Assembly (NCBI GenBank): GCA_031308135.1
Contig: JAHLJT010009436.1
Span: 163,607,681-163,671,680 of the forward strand
Direction: 5' to 3'
DNA length: 64,000 nt
From: Acheta domesticus
Lineage: Eukaryota; Arthropoda; Insecta; Orthoptera; Gryllidae
This document shows, one piece after another, positions 54,351-64,000 of this stretch. Each line of letters opens with the position of its first letter. Position 1 is the stretch's first letter. The position numbers were made by a program, and so were the translations under genes. Below the pieces are notes generated by a model, which did no database searches, was not told the origin of the DNA, and saw only the letters and a list, made by a program, of their open reading frames with translations.

Positions 54351-55685
54351 TTCGTCTGTCCGACATATTCCAACGATAAAATTGCCGAGGGCACTGACGT
54401 TGAATATCAGCAGCAGACCTCACCATCCAACGGAAGAAGATCACCCTAACCTCTCGTGTCAAAAACGTGCCGTACACTTACAGGCCTATAGCACAGCAAT
54501 GCACGTGCACGGAAATACGAAGAAATCAATCCATCAAACGACGGTGGCGGTGATGACGTATCTCCCAATCGACGCACGCACTATCGAACCGCCACGCACG
54601 TACAAATGCTCGCAGCGGACCGAACGAACAGAGAATCGACTTGAAGCTTCAAAGGTCCCGCAGGGTTATGAATAACGCACCGCCCTCCCCCCGCCACGCC
54701 CCACCCCGCGTGGTGCCCACCCGTGATGTGGGGGCGCGCTGCCCCCCTCCCCCCGGCCGGTCGATTCGCCTTCGGAGCTTTGCTTCTATAAATACGTGCG
54801 TGGTGACGGATGGAGACGACACGTGGCCGGGACAGGGGAAGGGGGGTAGATATGTTAGCATTACTGTCAATGAGAATAATATTCGCGACATTGCTGTGTA
54901 AATAAGATTATTGTGAGAGATTTAGGTACAACAGCGGGACGCCTTGTGTTTAAACACACGGTAAAGTTCGTGTAAATGGTACTCAGTGATATATGATCTA
55001 CCCAATGGTATTTGCATAAGAACGTGCTTCGTGTGTAGGAAAATGACCTATGATAAACATTATTTTCCTGAAGTGTTTGATTTACCAATTTTGGAAATGT
55101 AGTTATTAGACCATTTACGCGAATGTTTCTTTGATTCGTGATCGTTGGGGTTAGGATACCACAAAAAAGTGTTTAATGTCCCTACTTGTGGTTACCACGA
55201 AAAATATCCAAAATGCTTTGAAACATTTGAATAGCTCAACTCAGTAAGGAACAATAGTCCGTTACGTTCTTTTAGTAGGGGCGAGTTTAGGAGATATACA
55301 AGTATATCTACCTTGCTCATTTCGTTCTCAAGCGTTCACAATACCGTTCTACCGTTGAACTATTGTTATCATATTTAACCGTTCATCCTTAAAGGCCTTT
55401 TCGTTTTCTTATTTATTGCTATAAACTCTCTTCCTGTAGTTTTTCTATTGCAATGGAATTTGAGTACTTTTACCATTTACATAATGCAAACACGACATTA
55501 ATGTTTTTTAACCAATTTCGCATATAATTAGTAAATAATAAAATAATATTTTATCTATTGAATAATGTTCAGTAATCTTCAAAAATTGTCAAATATTTCA
55601 TTTTAGCAAATCTTACAGTCTGTTACTGCTAATTTCTCCATTTGTTAACCAACATTTACACTGATATTTAAATATTTGGATTGCA
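54351..55685. other. no gene seen; GC-rich patch 54660-54850, rest AT-rich
   Basis: Frames in the GC-rich patch are low-complexity. No supported feature. Confidence 0.45.
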
Positions 55686-56105
55686 TTAATTCCATTAAGC
55701 CCCTTTTCACTGGCAAGCAAAGTCTTCGCGACGCGATGCCTCCAGGAGGAATTGGCCCGAGGAGAAGCCCTTCGTGCGTGGCCGGCAGAGCCCAGTAAAC
55801 AAGTGCGAGGGGCGGCAGGGAGAAGCCTTAGGAGCGGGCTGGGGGGGGGGCGGAGCAAGCTAATCGCCGGATAAGAAATGCAAAGTGAATTACGGGGCGA
55901 AAAAGCGTTATCTGGGCCCTTTTTCTCTCACTTTCTCCGGCGAAGAACCGGCCCGGAGCCAACTCTTCTCGGCTCCGCGCCGCCTTCGAGGAGAGCCGCT
56001 CCCGAAATCTGCGTTGCCTACGTCCACCGCTTGCTTCTAAACATACGTAACACTTCATTTGAAGTGGGAGGCGCCGCCGACATTCAGTGTGAGAGAGACA
56101 TCGTG
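55686..56105. other. CpG island
   Basis: CpG-rich with a G run (GGGGGGGGG) near 55842. Frames on both strands (81 and 94 codons on -, 76 on +) compete. No domain. Confidence 0.4.
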
Positions 56106-57528
56106 TAAACAACGGTATTTGCTTAAATTATTTTAGTCTTGCACATGTGGGAGAAAGACAGAGAGGGAGATGTCGTCTTAAATCTGAGATTTCTTGCATG
56201 TTTCTTTTATAAATCCCTGATCATTTACGTTTCTTATATAAAGAAATATCTAGTTGAAAATTGTTATTGCTGTTCGTGACTGGTAGGTTTAATTTTTCGG
56301 ATTACTCACAAAATTGTATCAATTCGTTATGAAGACGATTCCTCAGATCCCTCTTCCACTCCGTATATGTATTAATTAAAATGTAGAGAGACCCCAATCT
56401 TAAGTTTTGTTTTTCTGTTTTTACATTCATTGCTTCACTCTAAAAGTTGCGGGCTAAAGCGATCACATCCTGTAAACGTTTCTTCTATAACTTGCTCTTT
56501 GTAAACACTTTTTCTGAAAATATTGGGTCTCTTCGTTACGTCTTTATTCACAACCAATAAAGAATTAAAATCTCAAAACGAAAGTTATTCTAATAATCCA
56601 TTTTATGTATGAAGACATCAGACTTTTTCTTGAATAAGAATGACTCATTGAGCTAGATTTCTTAAAACAGCATATTCCCTTAACTTTTGTAAAATTATCA
56701 AGTATGCGAATTTGTTAATTTATTTTATTCCAAAATATAGTCTGCAGGTTTCCGTAGCAATAATTGGATAATGTCACATTTACTACCCATTTACACTTAC
56801 GTGAACTATAAATAAAAATTAGTGACGTGGCATTCTCTTCTTATCGCAGGTGCTATGAATTTAAACCGAATGCGTGAAGAAGTGCAGCGTTAAAAACGAA
56901 GTGAAGAAACGTGAAGCTCAACATGCGACGCGCGAGAGGCCAACGGCCTGCAGGAAAGAAGATTCTTGACAACTTCCGCGCTCCCAGTAGACGAACTTCG
57001 TCCCTCGCAGCTCGAGTTTCCTCTTCCATTTCCTCGGACATTGCCGCTCGCCAGTCGCTTGTTTTCGTCTGAAGGCCGGAAGCCTTACGAGTCTTCGGCT
57101 AAGATTTGTGGGAAATCAATATCTCCAGTTCGGGTTTCCGTCTGTTCCCGGATTGTTTTATCTCTCAAATGCAACCCTATCTCTTATGCTTGGCTTTTGA
57201 TTCACTTTTTCTTAAAGTACTCTACATGTATGATACGCATTGGAAAAGAATATGTACAGAAATGATAGGACATTGTTTTGGGTATCAAACTCTGAATCAA
57301 TAGTAATGTCCAATTTTGCGTTTTTTACAAGAGTTATTTTCATTACATATGAGTAAGAATTCCCAGCGGATTTAAGTGTTAGTGTTAATTCTGTATAGTA
57401 CGTACTACTAACACATTAATCAATATTACTCTGCATAGTATATAAAGCACACAACATTACCTATCTTCTATATTATTTGTATATTATTTTATATTCTAAC
57501 ATTAAAGGAAGGAGGCTATTTCGCGGAA
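56106..57528. other. no gene seen
   Basis: AT-rich except for a GC-richer patch at 56920-57120 with frames on both strands. No recognised domain. Confidence 0.45.
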
Positions 57529-57966
57529 TTTTGGAGCTATCTCGAATTCAAATCGTCTACGTTTTGTTCTTTATGTAATGCTTCTTCATTTAAACTAACA
57601 AGAAGAAATGTTACAAGTTAACAAAAATATTTGAAACAATATAGTCAAATGAACTTAATAACAGTATTTTATTTTAGAATTAAATAATATCGCAACATAT
57701 TGCTTCTGATATGAAAATATAAAACGTTGAAATAAAGAGCTTTCTCGAATTGCTTTTGGAGCTATCTCGAATTCAAATCGTCTACGTTTTGTTCTTTATG
57801 TAATGCTTCTTCATTTAAACTAACAAGAAGAAATGTTACAAGTTAACAAAAATATTTGAAACAATATAGTCAAATGAACTTAATAACAGTATTTTATTTT
57901 AGAATTAAATAATATCGCAACATATTGCTTCTGATATGAAAATATAAAACGTTGAAATAAAGAGCT
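57529..57966. repeat. exact tandem duplication, 225-bp period
   Basis: TTTTGGAGCTATCTCGAATT begins at 57529 and again at 57754. The following ~213 bases appear identical in both copies down to AAATAAAGAGCT. The first copy is followed by a 12-base junction TTCTCGAATTGC before the second begins. No difference was seen, so the event is recent, or an assembly artefact. Confidence 0.95.
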
Positions 57967-58385
57967 CTGACGTAAAACAAAAACAGAAAATACAACGCTC
58001 AAATTGCATTACTCATTATTTAGACTTAGAGCACTAATGTCAATTCTTGACAACTAAATAACCTTGCCAATTGAAACGAAAAAATTATAGTAAAGCAGTA
58101 TGTCCGGAACATCAAATAAAAAACATATTTTTGCACTAATTTCTCTATTTTTTCGGGTAATAGGGAAACGTTTTATTTATGGTATTTTAGTATGAGAGAT
58201 AGGTACTCCTATACACCTTGTTGCGTGTTCTAAACAACAGAGGTTTAATATTAGACCCGAGTACTGAACAGTAGTAATCTGTGCAATCCGTGTTCGAATA
58301 CAACTTTTATCAGGATTTCAGTCCAGCACTGAGCTTTCCCTCGGATTGCTTCTCACCCAGAGCCCCGGAGTCCTTCGGCTGCAGC
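57967..58385. other. no gene seen; AT-rich
   Basis: AT-rich spacer ahead of a G-rich island. Confidence 0.45.
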
Positions 58386-58670
58386 ATTGGTTCGCAGCGA
58401 CGGAGGGCGGGGCGCGGGGCGGAGGCAAGAGGTGCGGGGTGGAGGGCGGGGGGCGGGGCGCCAGCCGCGGGACGTGGAGCGCGGTGCGTGGATCGAGGGG
58501 GGGCGTGAGGCGTAGCGGGGGTGCGGGGCTTGGAGCGGGGGGCGGGGCGCGGGGCTAGGGACGTGGGACGGGGGCGCGGGTCTTGGAGCGGGGGGCGAGG
58601 CGTGGGGCGTGGGGCGAGGGACGTGGGGCGCAGGGCGCGGAGGGAGTGGCGGGTCGGGGTCTGTTGTCTT
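58386..58670. repeat. G-rich degenerate repeat (GGGGCGYGGGGC words)
   Basis: Words such as GGGCGGGGCGC and GGACGTGGGGCG repeat irregularly. CpG-dense, with many GGGG runs. Gly/Arg and Pro/Ala frames are by-products. Confidence 0.75.
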
Positions 58671-59520
58671 ATCGTTCTCGCCGAGGCCCACGCACGCGTT
58701 CTCGGCTTCGACTTGGCCCCGCCCCTGGCCCGGGGTATGCCCGGCCACTTCCCCTAACGGCGGGTGCGACTCCACCGTCTACTTGCGGTAGTCCGCTTCC
58801 CCTCCTTTACTCTGCCTTCGTCCTTATTTCGTCTCTGTGCGTCAGCCAACTCCCCTCACCTGGCTCTTGCACTCGCCGTCACTATCACAGCGCAGTTCCA
58901 TGCTTCCCCACGATACTAAGTGTCGCTCTTCCCCTCTCTCCGACACCATGTGCCTTCCTCGTCATTTCCCGACCTTCTCGTCACTCCTCGCCATCCCACT
59001 TACTCCCGCACCATTTCGGCATCCCCGTTGCTCTCCGCCACTTCCTTGCTCGTCGCCATCCCCTTACTTCTTACCATACCCATTCCCACAACTCTTCGCG
59101 TTCCCCATCACTCTACGCCATCTCTGCCACTTCGTTACTTCCGTCACTCTTCGCTACACCCCCACTACTCTTTATCCTAGCTCTTCACACGATCCTTTAT
59201 CGCCCCCATCTTCCCTCGCTGATTCTCTCCGCTCATACTTCCCTCCTTTACTCTGCGCTTCTTCCAGCTTCTCCTCTCTGCGGACCACATCTCTTCAACT
59301 GCGTCTATCCCGTCACACACATCAACCCCGTCTTCTCCCTGCCTGCCCGTCTATTTCCCCTCCTCCTCTCTCCTCCTTCCCCCACCCCTCCCCGCCCACC
59401 GACTCTTGCTCCTCCACCTGCCTTCGCCCCACTCCACCCTCCGCCCCGGGGCTCGACCGTCGGCCGTAAATCCCATCTTATCTCTTCGTTAGAGATGCTG
59501 ATCCCTTCGCAAGCCTGATG
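58671..59520. repeat. C/T-rich degenerate repeat
   Basis: From about 58800 to 59450 the sequence is pyrimidine-rich with recurring CACTYYTCGCCATC-like words. The 311-codon Ser/Pro/Leu frame across it (58583-59518) is a composition effect. Confidence 0.6.
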
Positions 59521-59780
59521 GCCACCATTACCCGCCCCTGCCTCCTCAGGTGGGCTGCTTCGAGCCGCGCCCTCGCCCGCGCCCTCGCCCGCGCCCTCGC
59601 CTTCGTCGATGGGAGGCCTTGTTTGCGCCGCGCCGCGCCGCCGTCTCTTTTGCATACGCAGATCCGCTCCGCGTTCGCGCCTTATCTACTTAATGTTCCG
59701 GCGCGCGGATCTGTGTATTACGCTGGGCGGTAGGCCCGTTAGGCGGAATAGCGTTTGTAGACGCGTTTACGCGTGCAGTG
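59521..59780. other. CpG-rich segment with short GCGCCCTCGCCC repeats
   Basis: About three copies of CGCCCTCGCCCG at 59567-59602, then CpG-rich unique sequence. Confidence 0.5.
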
Positions 59781-60357
59781 CTGCTCGGCACATCGAACAT
59801 TCGACTCTTCTAAAAAGTCGTTGGGCGAACTCACGCGCTGTTACACTGGCAATACTTCATTACAGGAGTCGTTTCTTTTATGGTATTTTCTTTAGATCAT
59901 TGGTCACTATGAATTTTTGACCGAATAACATCTACGCTTTCAAAAAATATTGTTGTTTCAAGATTTTATTTCTGCAACGTATTACTGAGATATTATACCA
60001 CCATCTTTGGAAATAGAGCATTTGGTAATATAATCCATTTTTTAGTTCATCCAAATAACTCGCAGATATAATTCTGTTTAGATAGTCTTTGATTCATTCT
60101 GGAAGTATTAATTTTTCCAGCAACATTGTCCATATTTTTTTTCTTTCAGATAATTAAATAGCAATTAAACGTTTCTTGAATTACGACAGACTACTTGTCA
60201 TGACTTGTTTTCTTCCAAAAGTAAATGGGCCTGACAGAAATAAATCGGACTATGTTATTCGGGAAGAAAACGGGGAAAGAAAACCAAAAGAAAAAGAAGA
60301 CGAGATGAAGGATAACTTGGAATCAAAGACGCAAAGGGGAATCGATGGGGGCCATGA
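59781..60357. other. no gene seen; AT-rich to mixed
   Basis: A Lys/Glu-rich 66-codon frame at 60176-60376 includes SDYVIREENGE. It shares a short YVIR-type word with the next frame but shows no family. Confidence 0.35.
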
Positions 60358-60624
60358 GCGACTATCGAATTTGTAATCCGGAACGATTTGCTACTGTCAG
60401 AATTAATTCCTGGAGAACTAGACAAACTGGCAAGAACTATTGAAACGGAGAGGGAACAAGCTCCCCTCCCTGGTGCTTCGGATAACAAATGTCCCTCCGT
60501 CCAAGGAACAACTACGACATACGTTATTCGGAAACATTCACTACATCGTTCCCAGCGTCTCTTTTTATTGCCTCATTCAATGTCGAGTTTCTTTGAAGTT
60601 TCCAGATCGTGTTATATAGATTAA
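60358..60624 (+). pseudogene. 89-codon open segment of ordinary protein composition, unknown
   Basis: After a TGA the frame is open for 89 codons: ATIEFVIRNDLLLSELIPG, ELDKLARTIETEREQAPLPG, ASDNKCPSVQG and on to TAG. Composition is balanced rather than repeat-like, and an acceptor-like TTTGCTACTGTCAG lies at its start, so it may be an exon or a fossil fragment. The words YVIRE (60252-), FVIRN and YVIRK recur, hinting at a diverged internal repeat. No family recognised. Confidence 0.2.
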
Positions 60625-61555
60625 TGATAGACTTAGCTTCACAAAAAGAGAGCAATAAATATCTTCTAAGAAATATGAATTTCCTGGATTGTACGTCACC
60701 TAGAGAATGTAGAGACATGTTTTTTTGTTATACTTTCTCGTTAAAAACGTTATCATTCAATATTGCCTATGTTTGTGGAATATGCCTATATATGTGGAAG
60801 TTCTCCTTCTTAATTTAATGCGCTTCGTATATTCAATATAGGATTAAATAAAGGATTTACATTTTTATAGCCGAATAGTTGATTTATTGGCATTTTTAAT
60901 ATTTTTGTTTGAACATGTAGAGGATAAAATAAAAAATATTCTTTTCATTTGGTACTTTATGTTCGTTTAACATTTTCTGTTTTGTGAAAAAGCTAGAGCA
61001 TTTGCTATAGTTATTATCCAGGTGTACATAAATGATTCTGCTTTCAGTGTTACGGTTTTCCATTACACAGTAAATCATCAATGAAAACATATCACTCAAA
61101 TGCATCCGAATTTGTCGGAAATGAATAAAATTAACATTCCCAATATATCTGCAACCCATATCGGTTAATTTTTATTATAGTAAGTAATAGTAAAAATTAG
61201 GGCTTTACTCAAAACTGCTCGTACGTTGATATCGATGTACATACTCGCTCAGTATATATTCGTTGCATACCTAATGAAGTCTAAAAGAGAAGCATAAAAC
61301 TTATTCCGCTCGACTCAACACCCGTACACTACAAAAACCCACTGTGAATTGCAACCACTGCCAAAAATTCCTTCAACTTTGAACAAGTTGCATTAAGAAT
61401 TTCTTCGCCCCGCCGATGATTAATGGGGCAACCCAACAGCCATCCAACTTGAGAGCCCCTCAAAGGATTTCAGCATTTACGTTTCAGGAAAAGAGTTTTC
61501 GTATCGTTGTACTCTCCTTTGTAGCGAGTTAATTAACAACCAACAAGCCTGACAG
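60625..61555. other. no gene seen; AT-rich
   Basis: AT-rich DNA without a supported feature. Confidence 0.45.
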
Positions 61556-61975
61556 GTTGGGGCCCCGAAACAATTTTTGTGACGGCTCAATCGCATCACG
61601 GCCACGACGGCGGCGTTGTCGTCGTCGTCGTCTTGTATTTCTTCATGAAGTCGCCCCGGGCGGAGAGTGCATTAAGGATTCCGGGCGCGAGCGACTTCGC
61701 CCTTGGAATCGTCCAGGAAAAACACTAGCGCCTTGTATTCATTACTATCGAAACACTGTCGAGCAGTTTTCCGAGTTGCGTTGACAGCGCTGAATATCAT
61801 CTAAATGTTAATTAGTTTATGCATCAGCCCTCGGGTGACGGCAGAAGCGCCGGGAAGGCGCGGCTGCGCCTGCCGCCGCGGAGTCGGCGCTTGTCAACCG
61901 AAGCGGGGGCGCTGCAGATGGCGGAGGAGGGGCGATGGTGGCGCCCGAGAGAGAAATGTGGTGACTGATAGAAGC
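61556..61975. other. CpG-rich segment with (GTC)n/(GTCGTC) run
   Basis: GTTGTCGTCGTCGTCGTC near 61615 and CpG-dense sequence to 61960, including a GGCGCGGCTGCGCCTGCCGCC hairpin-like block. No coding support. Confidence 0.4.
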
Positions 61976-62271
61976 TTAGGACGCAGGCTGGCTGTTTGTA
62001 TGATGAGTGTTAAAGCACGTCTGTGGTGATTGTTGTGTAAATACGTGTCGCTGGTAGGCATTTTTTTTTATTGAATAATATTATATGTCTTTGGCCAGTT
62101 AGGCCCTTGGTGGCAGAAGATGAACAAATTGCATATTAAACATAGAAAATAAGTAGCTATAAACATCGAAAACAAAACTATTTCATGTGATTAAATAAGA
62201 TTTGAAAGGAGGTTATAGAGGGTCGAAGAATTTCTTTGGAAATTTTCGTTTTAGTCGTTTATGGTAGGCAG

Positions 62272-62800
62272 TTGATTTGATTGATTGATTGATCGATTGA
62301 TTAATTCGGGCCCGTCAACTGCTACGGTCATGAGTCCAGTTAGTGTAGTGAATGTTTATGACTGGAGGTGGCCATGTCCTCCCTGAAGGATGGTGTGATC
62401 TGGCGCTAACCTACACATCAGCTTAGGAGGGGGGCATTTGCTCCAGCACAGCACAGTCATAGATGGAGACGTTCTAAGCTCCTGACAGGTCTTGTAGTGA
62501 AAGTCTGTGTGTAAGGAAACAGCGTACAACAAGGAAGAGGAAAGAAAGATCCCGCGTTGTCCGTGGTTCGTTAGTTAGGGTACTGTTCCGAGATATGCCT
62601 GGCGTTGATCGGAGAAATGACGAAAAGCTACCGATCAGACCAGACGGCCACGAGAATTCTCTCGTAGACAGCGACTGAATTCGACCTAGCCGACAAGCTA
62701 GAGTCGAAAATCCTACCACCGTTGGGACTCAAATCCTAGGACCTCCGAGTCCCAATCCCAGCGTAGATAACGGTACAGCTGGCTCTGAGCGAACGCAGTC
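62272..62800 (-). mobile_element. long tRNA-derived SINE, family S2, copy 3, reverse orientation
   Basis: In reverse complement the head GCTCAGAGCCAGCTGTACC, then GGGACTCGGAGGTCCTAGG and ATTTGAGTCCC (B-box position) resembles the 3' two thirds of a tRNA. The body has GGTCGAATTCAG, GAGAGAATTCTCGTGGCCG, CGGAACAGTACCCTAAC, GGAGCTTAGAACG and GTAGCAGTTGACGGGCCCG, ending in an AATCAATCGATCAATCAATC tail. It is the best copy for the family 5' head. Confidence 0.85.
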
Positions 62801-63124
62801 GGTGTAAGGCCGTCGATAGGGGAAAGCGACGATGTCGAGGATCGTTGCAAAGCGGTGGTGAGTCGATGGCAGCTCGGCGGCAGAAAACGCGTGAGCGGCG
62901 ACGGCGGCGGGGGAGGGGTGGGTGGTGGTGGGGGTTGGCGCGGGGGGGGGCGACGCGACGAGCGCCGCTCGCGGAAAACAAAAGCCGGCGTCGCACCGCG
63001 CCCTCCGCCGCCGCCGCCGCTCGACGCTATGTTAATTATGTTGATTATGCAGTCGCGGAGCTCGACAGCGAGCGCGGGAAAGCCTCCGCTGCCGCGGCCA
63101 CCGGCGGCGCCGCTGCTGGCGTCC
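62801..63124. other. CpG island
   Basis: CpG-dense with GGCGGCGGGGG and GCCGCCGCCGCC runs flanking a short AT-rich TATGTTAATTATGTTGATTA. The long frames on both strands continue into the satellite and are not genes. Confidence 0.45.
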
Positions 63125-64000
63125 CGGCGGGCACCGCGCCGCGCCACGTCACGCAGCGCTACACCGCACCACCGCACCACGCACCGTACCACGCCACATT
63201 ACGCTCCTGCCCACCATGCCGACCGCCACGACTCGCCGCGCCACGCCGTGCCACGCCACGCCATGCCACGCCATGCCACGCCACGCCACGCCACGCCTTG
63301 CCACGCCTTGCCACGCCATGCCACGCCACGCCATGCCACGCCACGCCACACCACACCATGTCACGCCAAGCCGCACATCGCCACACCACGCGAGGCCAAG
63401 CCACGCCCCGCCCCGCCTCTGTACGCCGCGCAACGCCACGCCACGCCACCCCACACAAGTCTCGTCACTCCACGCCACATCACGCCACGCCACGCTACGC
63501 TACATCCACGCCACGCCACACCACGCCTCGCCACACCACGCCTCGCCACTTTCTTCAATTCCATGCATTTCCACGTGTCATCTTGCGCTGTACAATTCCA
63601 TTGATACCATGGAGTGCTTCCTTCTACAATTTCATGTACTCCCACGCCAGGTCACATCGCGTTCTGCAACATCTGTTTTTCCCACGCCATGCTACGCCAC
63701 GTTCCAAAACTTCACGTTTTTTCTGTCACTATACGCCGCGTCACATTCTACGCCATGCATTCGTGTATCATATCATGCGCAACCACATCGGGTCTCGCCA
63801 CGTTACACCACGCCTGCCTGCAATGAACCACGTAACGTCTCGCTACGCCATTCCACGCACATAGATATCACGCCACCGTACTCCACATTAAGCTACAACA
63901 CTACAATGACACCGTCCAAAGTCAGTAAATGCGCGTATCACTGCGACAATTCGCATCACGCCAGGTCATGCCACGCTATACACATTCTCGCTTTCCTGCG
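63125..64000. repeat. (CGCCA)n-derived pentamer satellite, running off the right edge
   Basis: Core 63240-63540 is almost pure CGCCA/TGCCA pentamers, decaying to degenerate GCCACG/CACGTC words to the window end. Frames of up to 339 codons (His/Ala/Thr/Arg or Trp/Arg/Gly/Val) result from the repeat. Confidence 0.95.

Noticed and set aside
62845..63864. 339-codon frame crossing a CpG island and the pentamer satellite
   Set aside because: Two thirds is the translated CGCCA satellite. The opposite strand is equally open.

Overview
This looks like about 64 kb of intergenic or intronic DNA from a repeat-rich animal genome, most likely an arthropod and probably an insect. The evidence is: no long multi-domain ORFs, no ribosome-binding sites or operons, AT-rich single-copy DNA alternating with CpG-rich GC islands, many micro- and minisatellites, tRNA-derived SINEs, hAT and other inverted-repeat DNA elements, and decayed non-LTR retrotransposon reverse transcriptases. 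The species cannot be named from the sequence. No complete host gene is visible. Nearly all of the longest open frames are Pro/Ser/Arg/Ala-rich translations of C-rich or G-rich tandem repeats and are not annotated as genes.

Layout: 0-8 kb holds CA-rich and C-rich degenerate satellites plus AT-rich unique DNA. A 561-bp near-palindromic foldback element lies at 8.7-9.3 kb, and its second copy lies at 38.25-38.8 kb. At 10.8-11.1 kb is a tRNA-derived SINE with an (AAT)n/(ATT)n tail. From 11.3 to 13.6 kb there are CpG islands, minisatellites and a 253-bp MITE. From 15.6 to 19.2 kb two diverged copies of an unclassified repeat flank a hAT element (16119-17499) that has an exact 8-bp target-site duplication and a transposase remnant. 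From 20 to 24 kb there are two candidate exons, 18-bp and hexamer repeats, and an LTR/promoter-like block with three TATA-bearing tandem units.

From 26 to 32 kb come a long tRNA-derived SINE (family S2), a MITE, a 1.6-kb noncoding dispersed repeat (family X) and a 430-bp foldback. From 35.6 to 39.2 kb come G-rich repeats, (AT)n, a 10-bp minisatellite, foldback copy B and a jockey-like reverse transcriptase tail. From 40 to 47.5 kb come family X copy B, a decayed minus-strand ORF, GC minisatellites, a fossil LINE 3' end with a possible restriction-like endonuclease motif, two S2 copies tail to tail, and a 228-bp MITE. From 48.9 to 64 kb come family X fragments, a ~33-copy 13-bp minisatellite, an exact 225-bp-period duplication, GC-rich islands, the fourth S2 copy and a large (CGCCA)n-derived satellite.

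The window is therefore best read as a mobile-element and satellite landscape rather than a working gene cluster. The most useful observations are small families with several copies inside the window (foldback FB1, family X, S2 SINE, repeat Y), whose boundaries can be set by comparing the copies, and a few short exon-like segments with good splice signals that ATG-based ORF finding misses. All homology statements come from reading the sequence; nothing was checked against a database.
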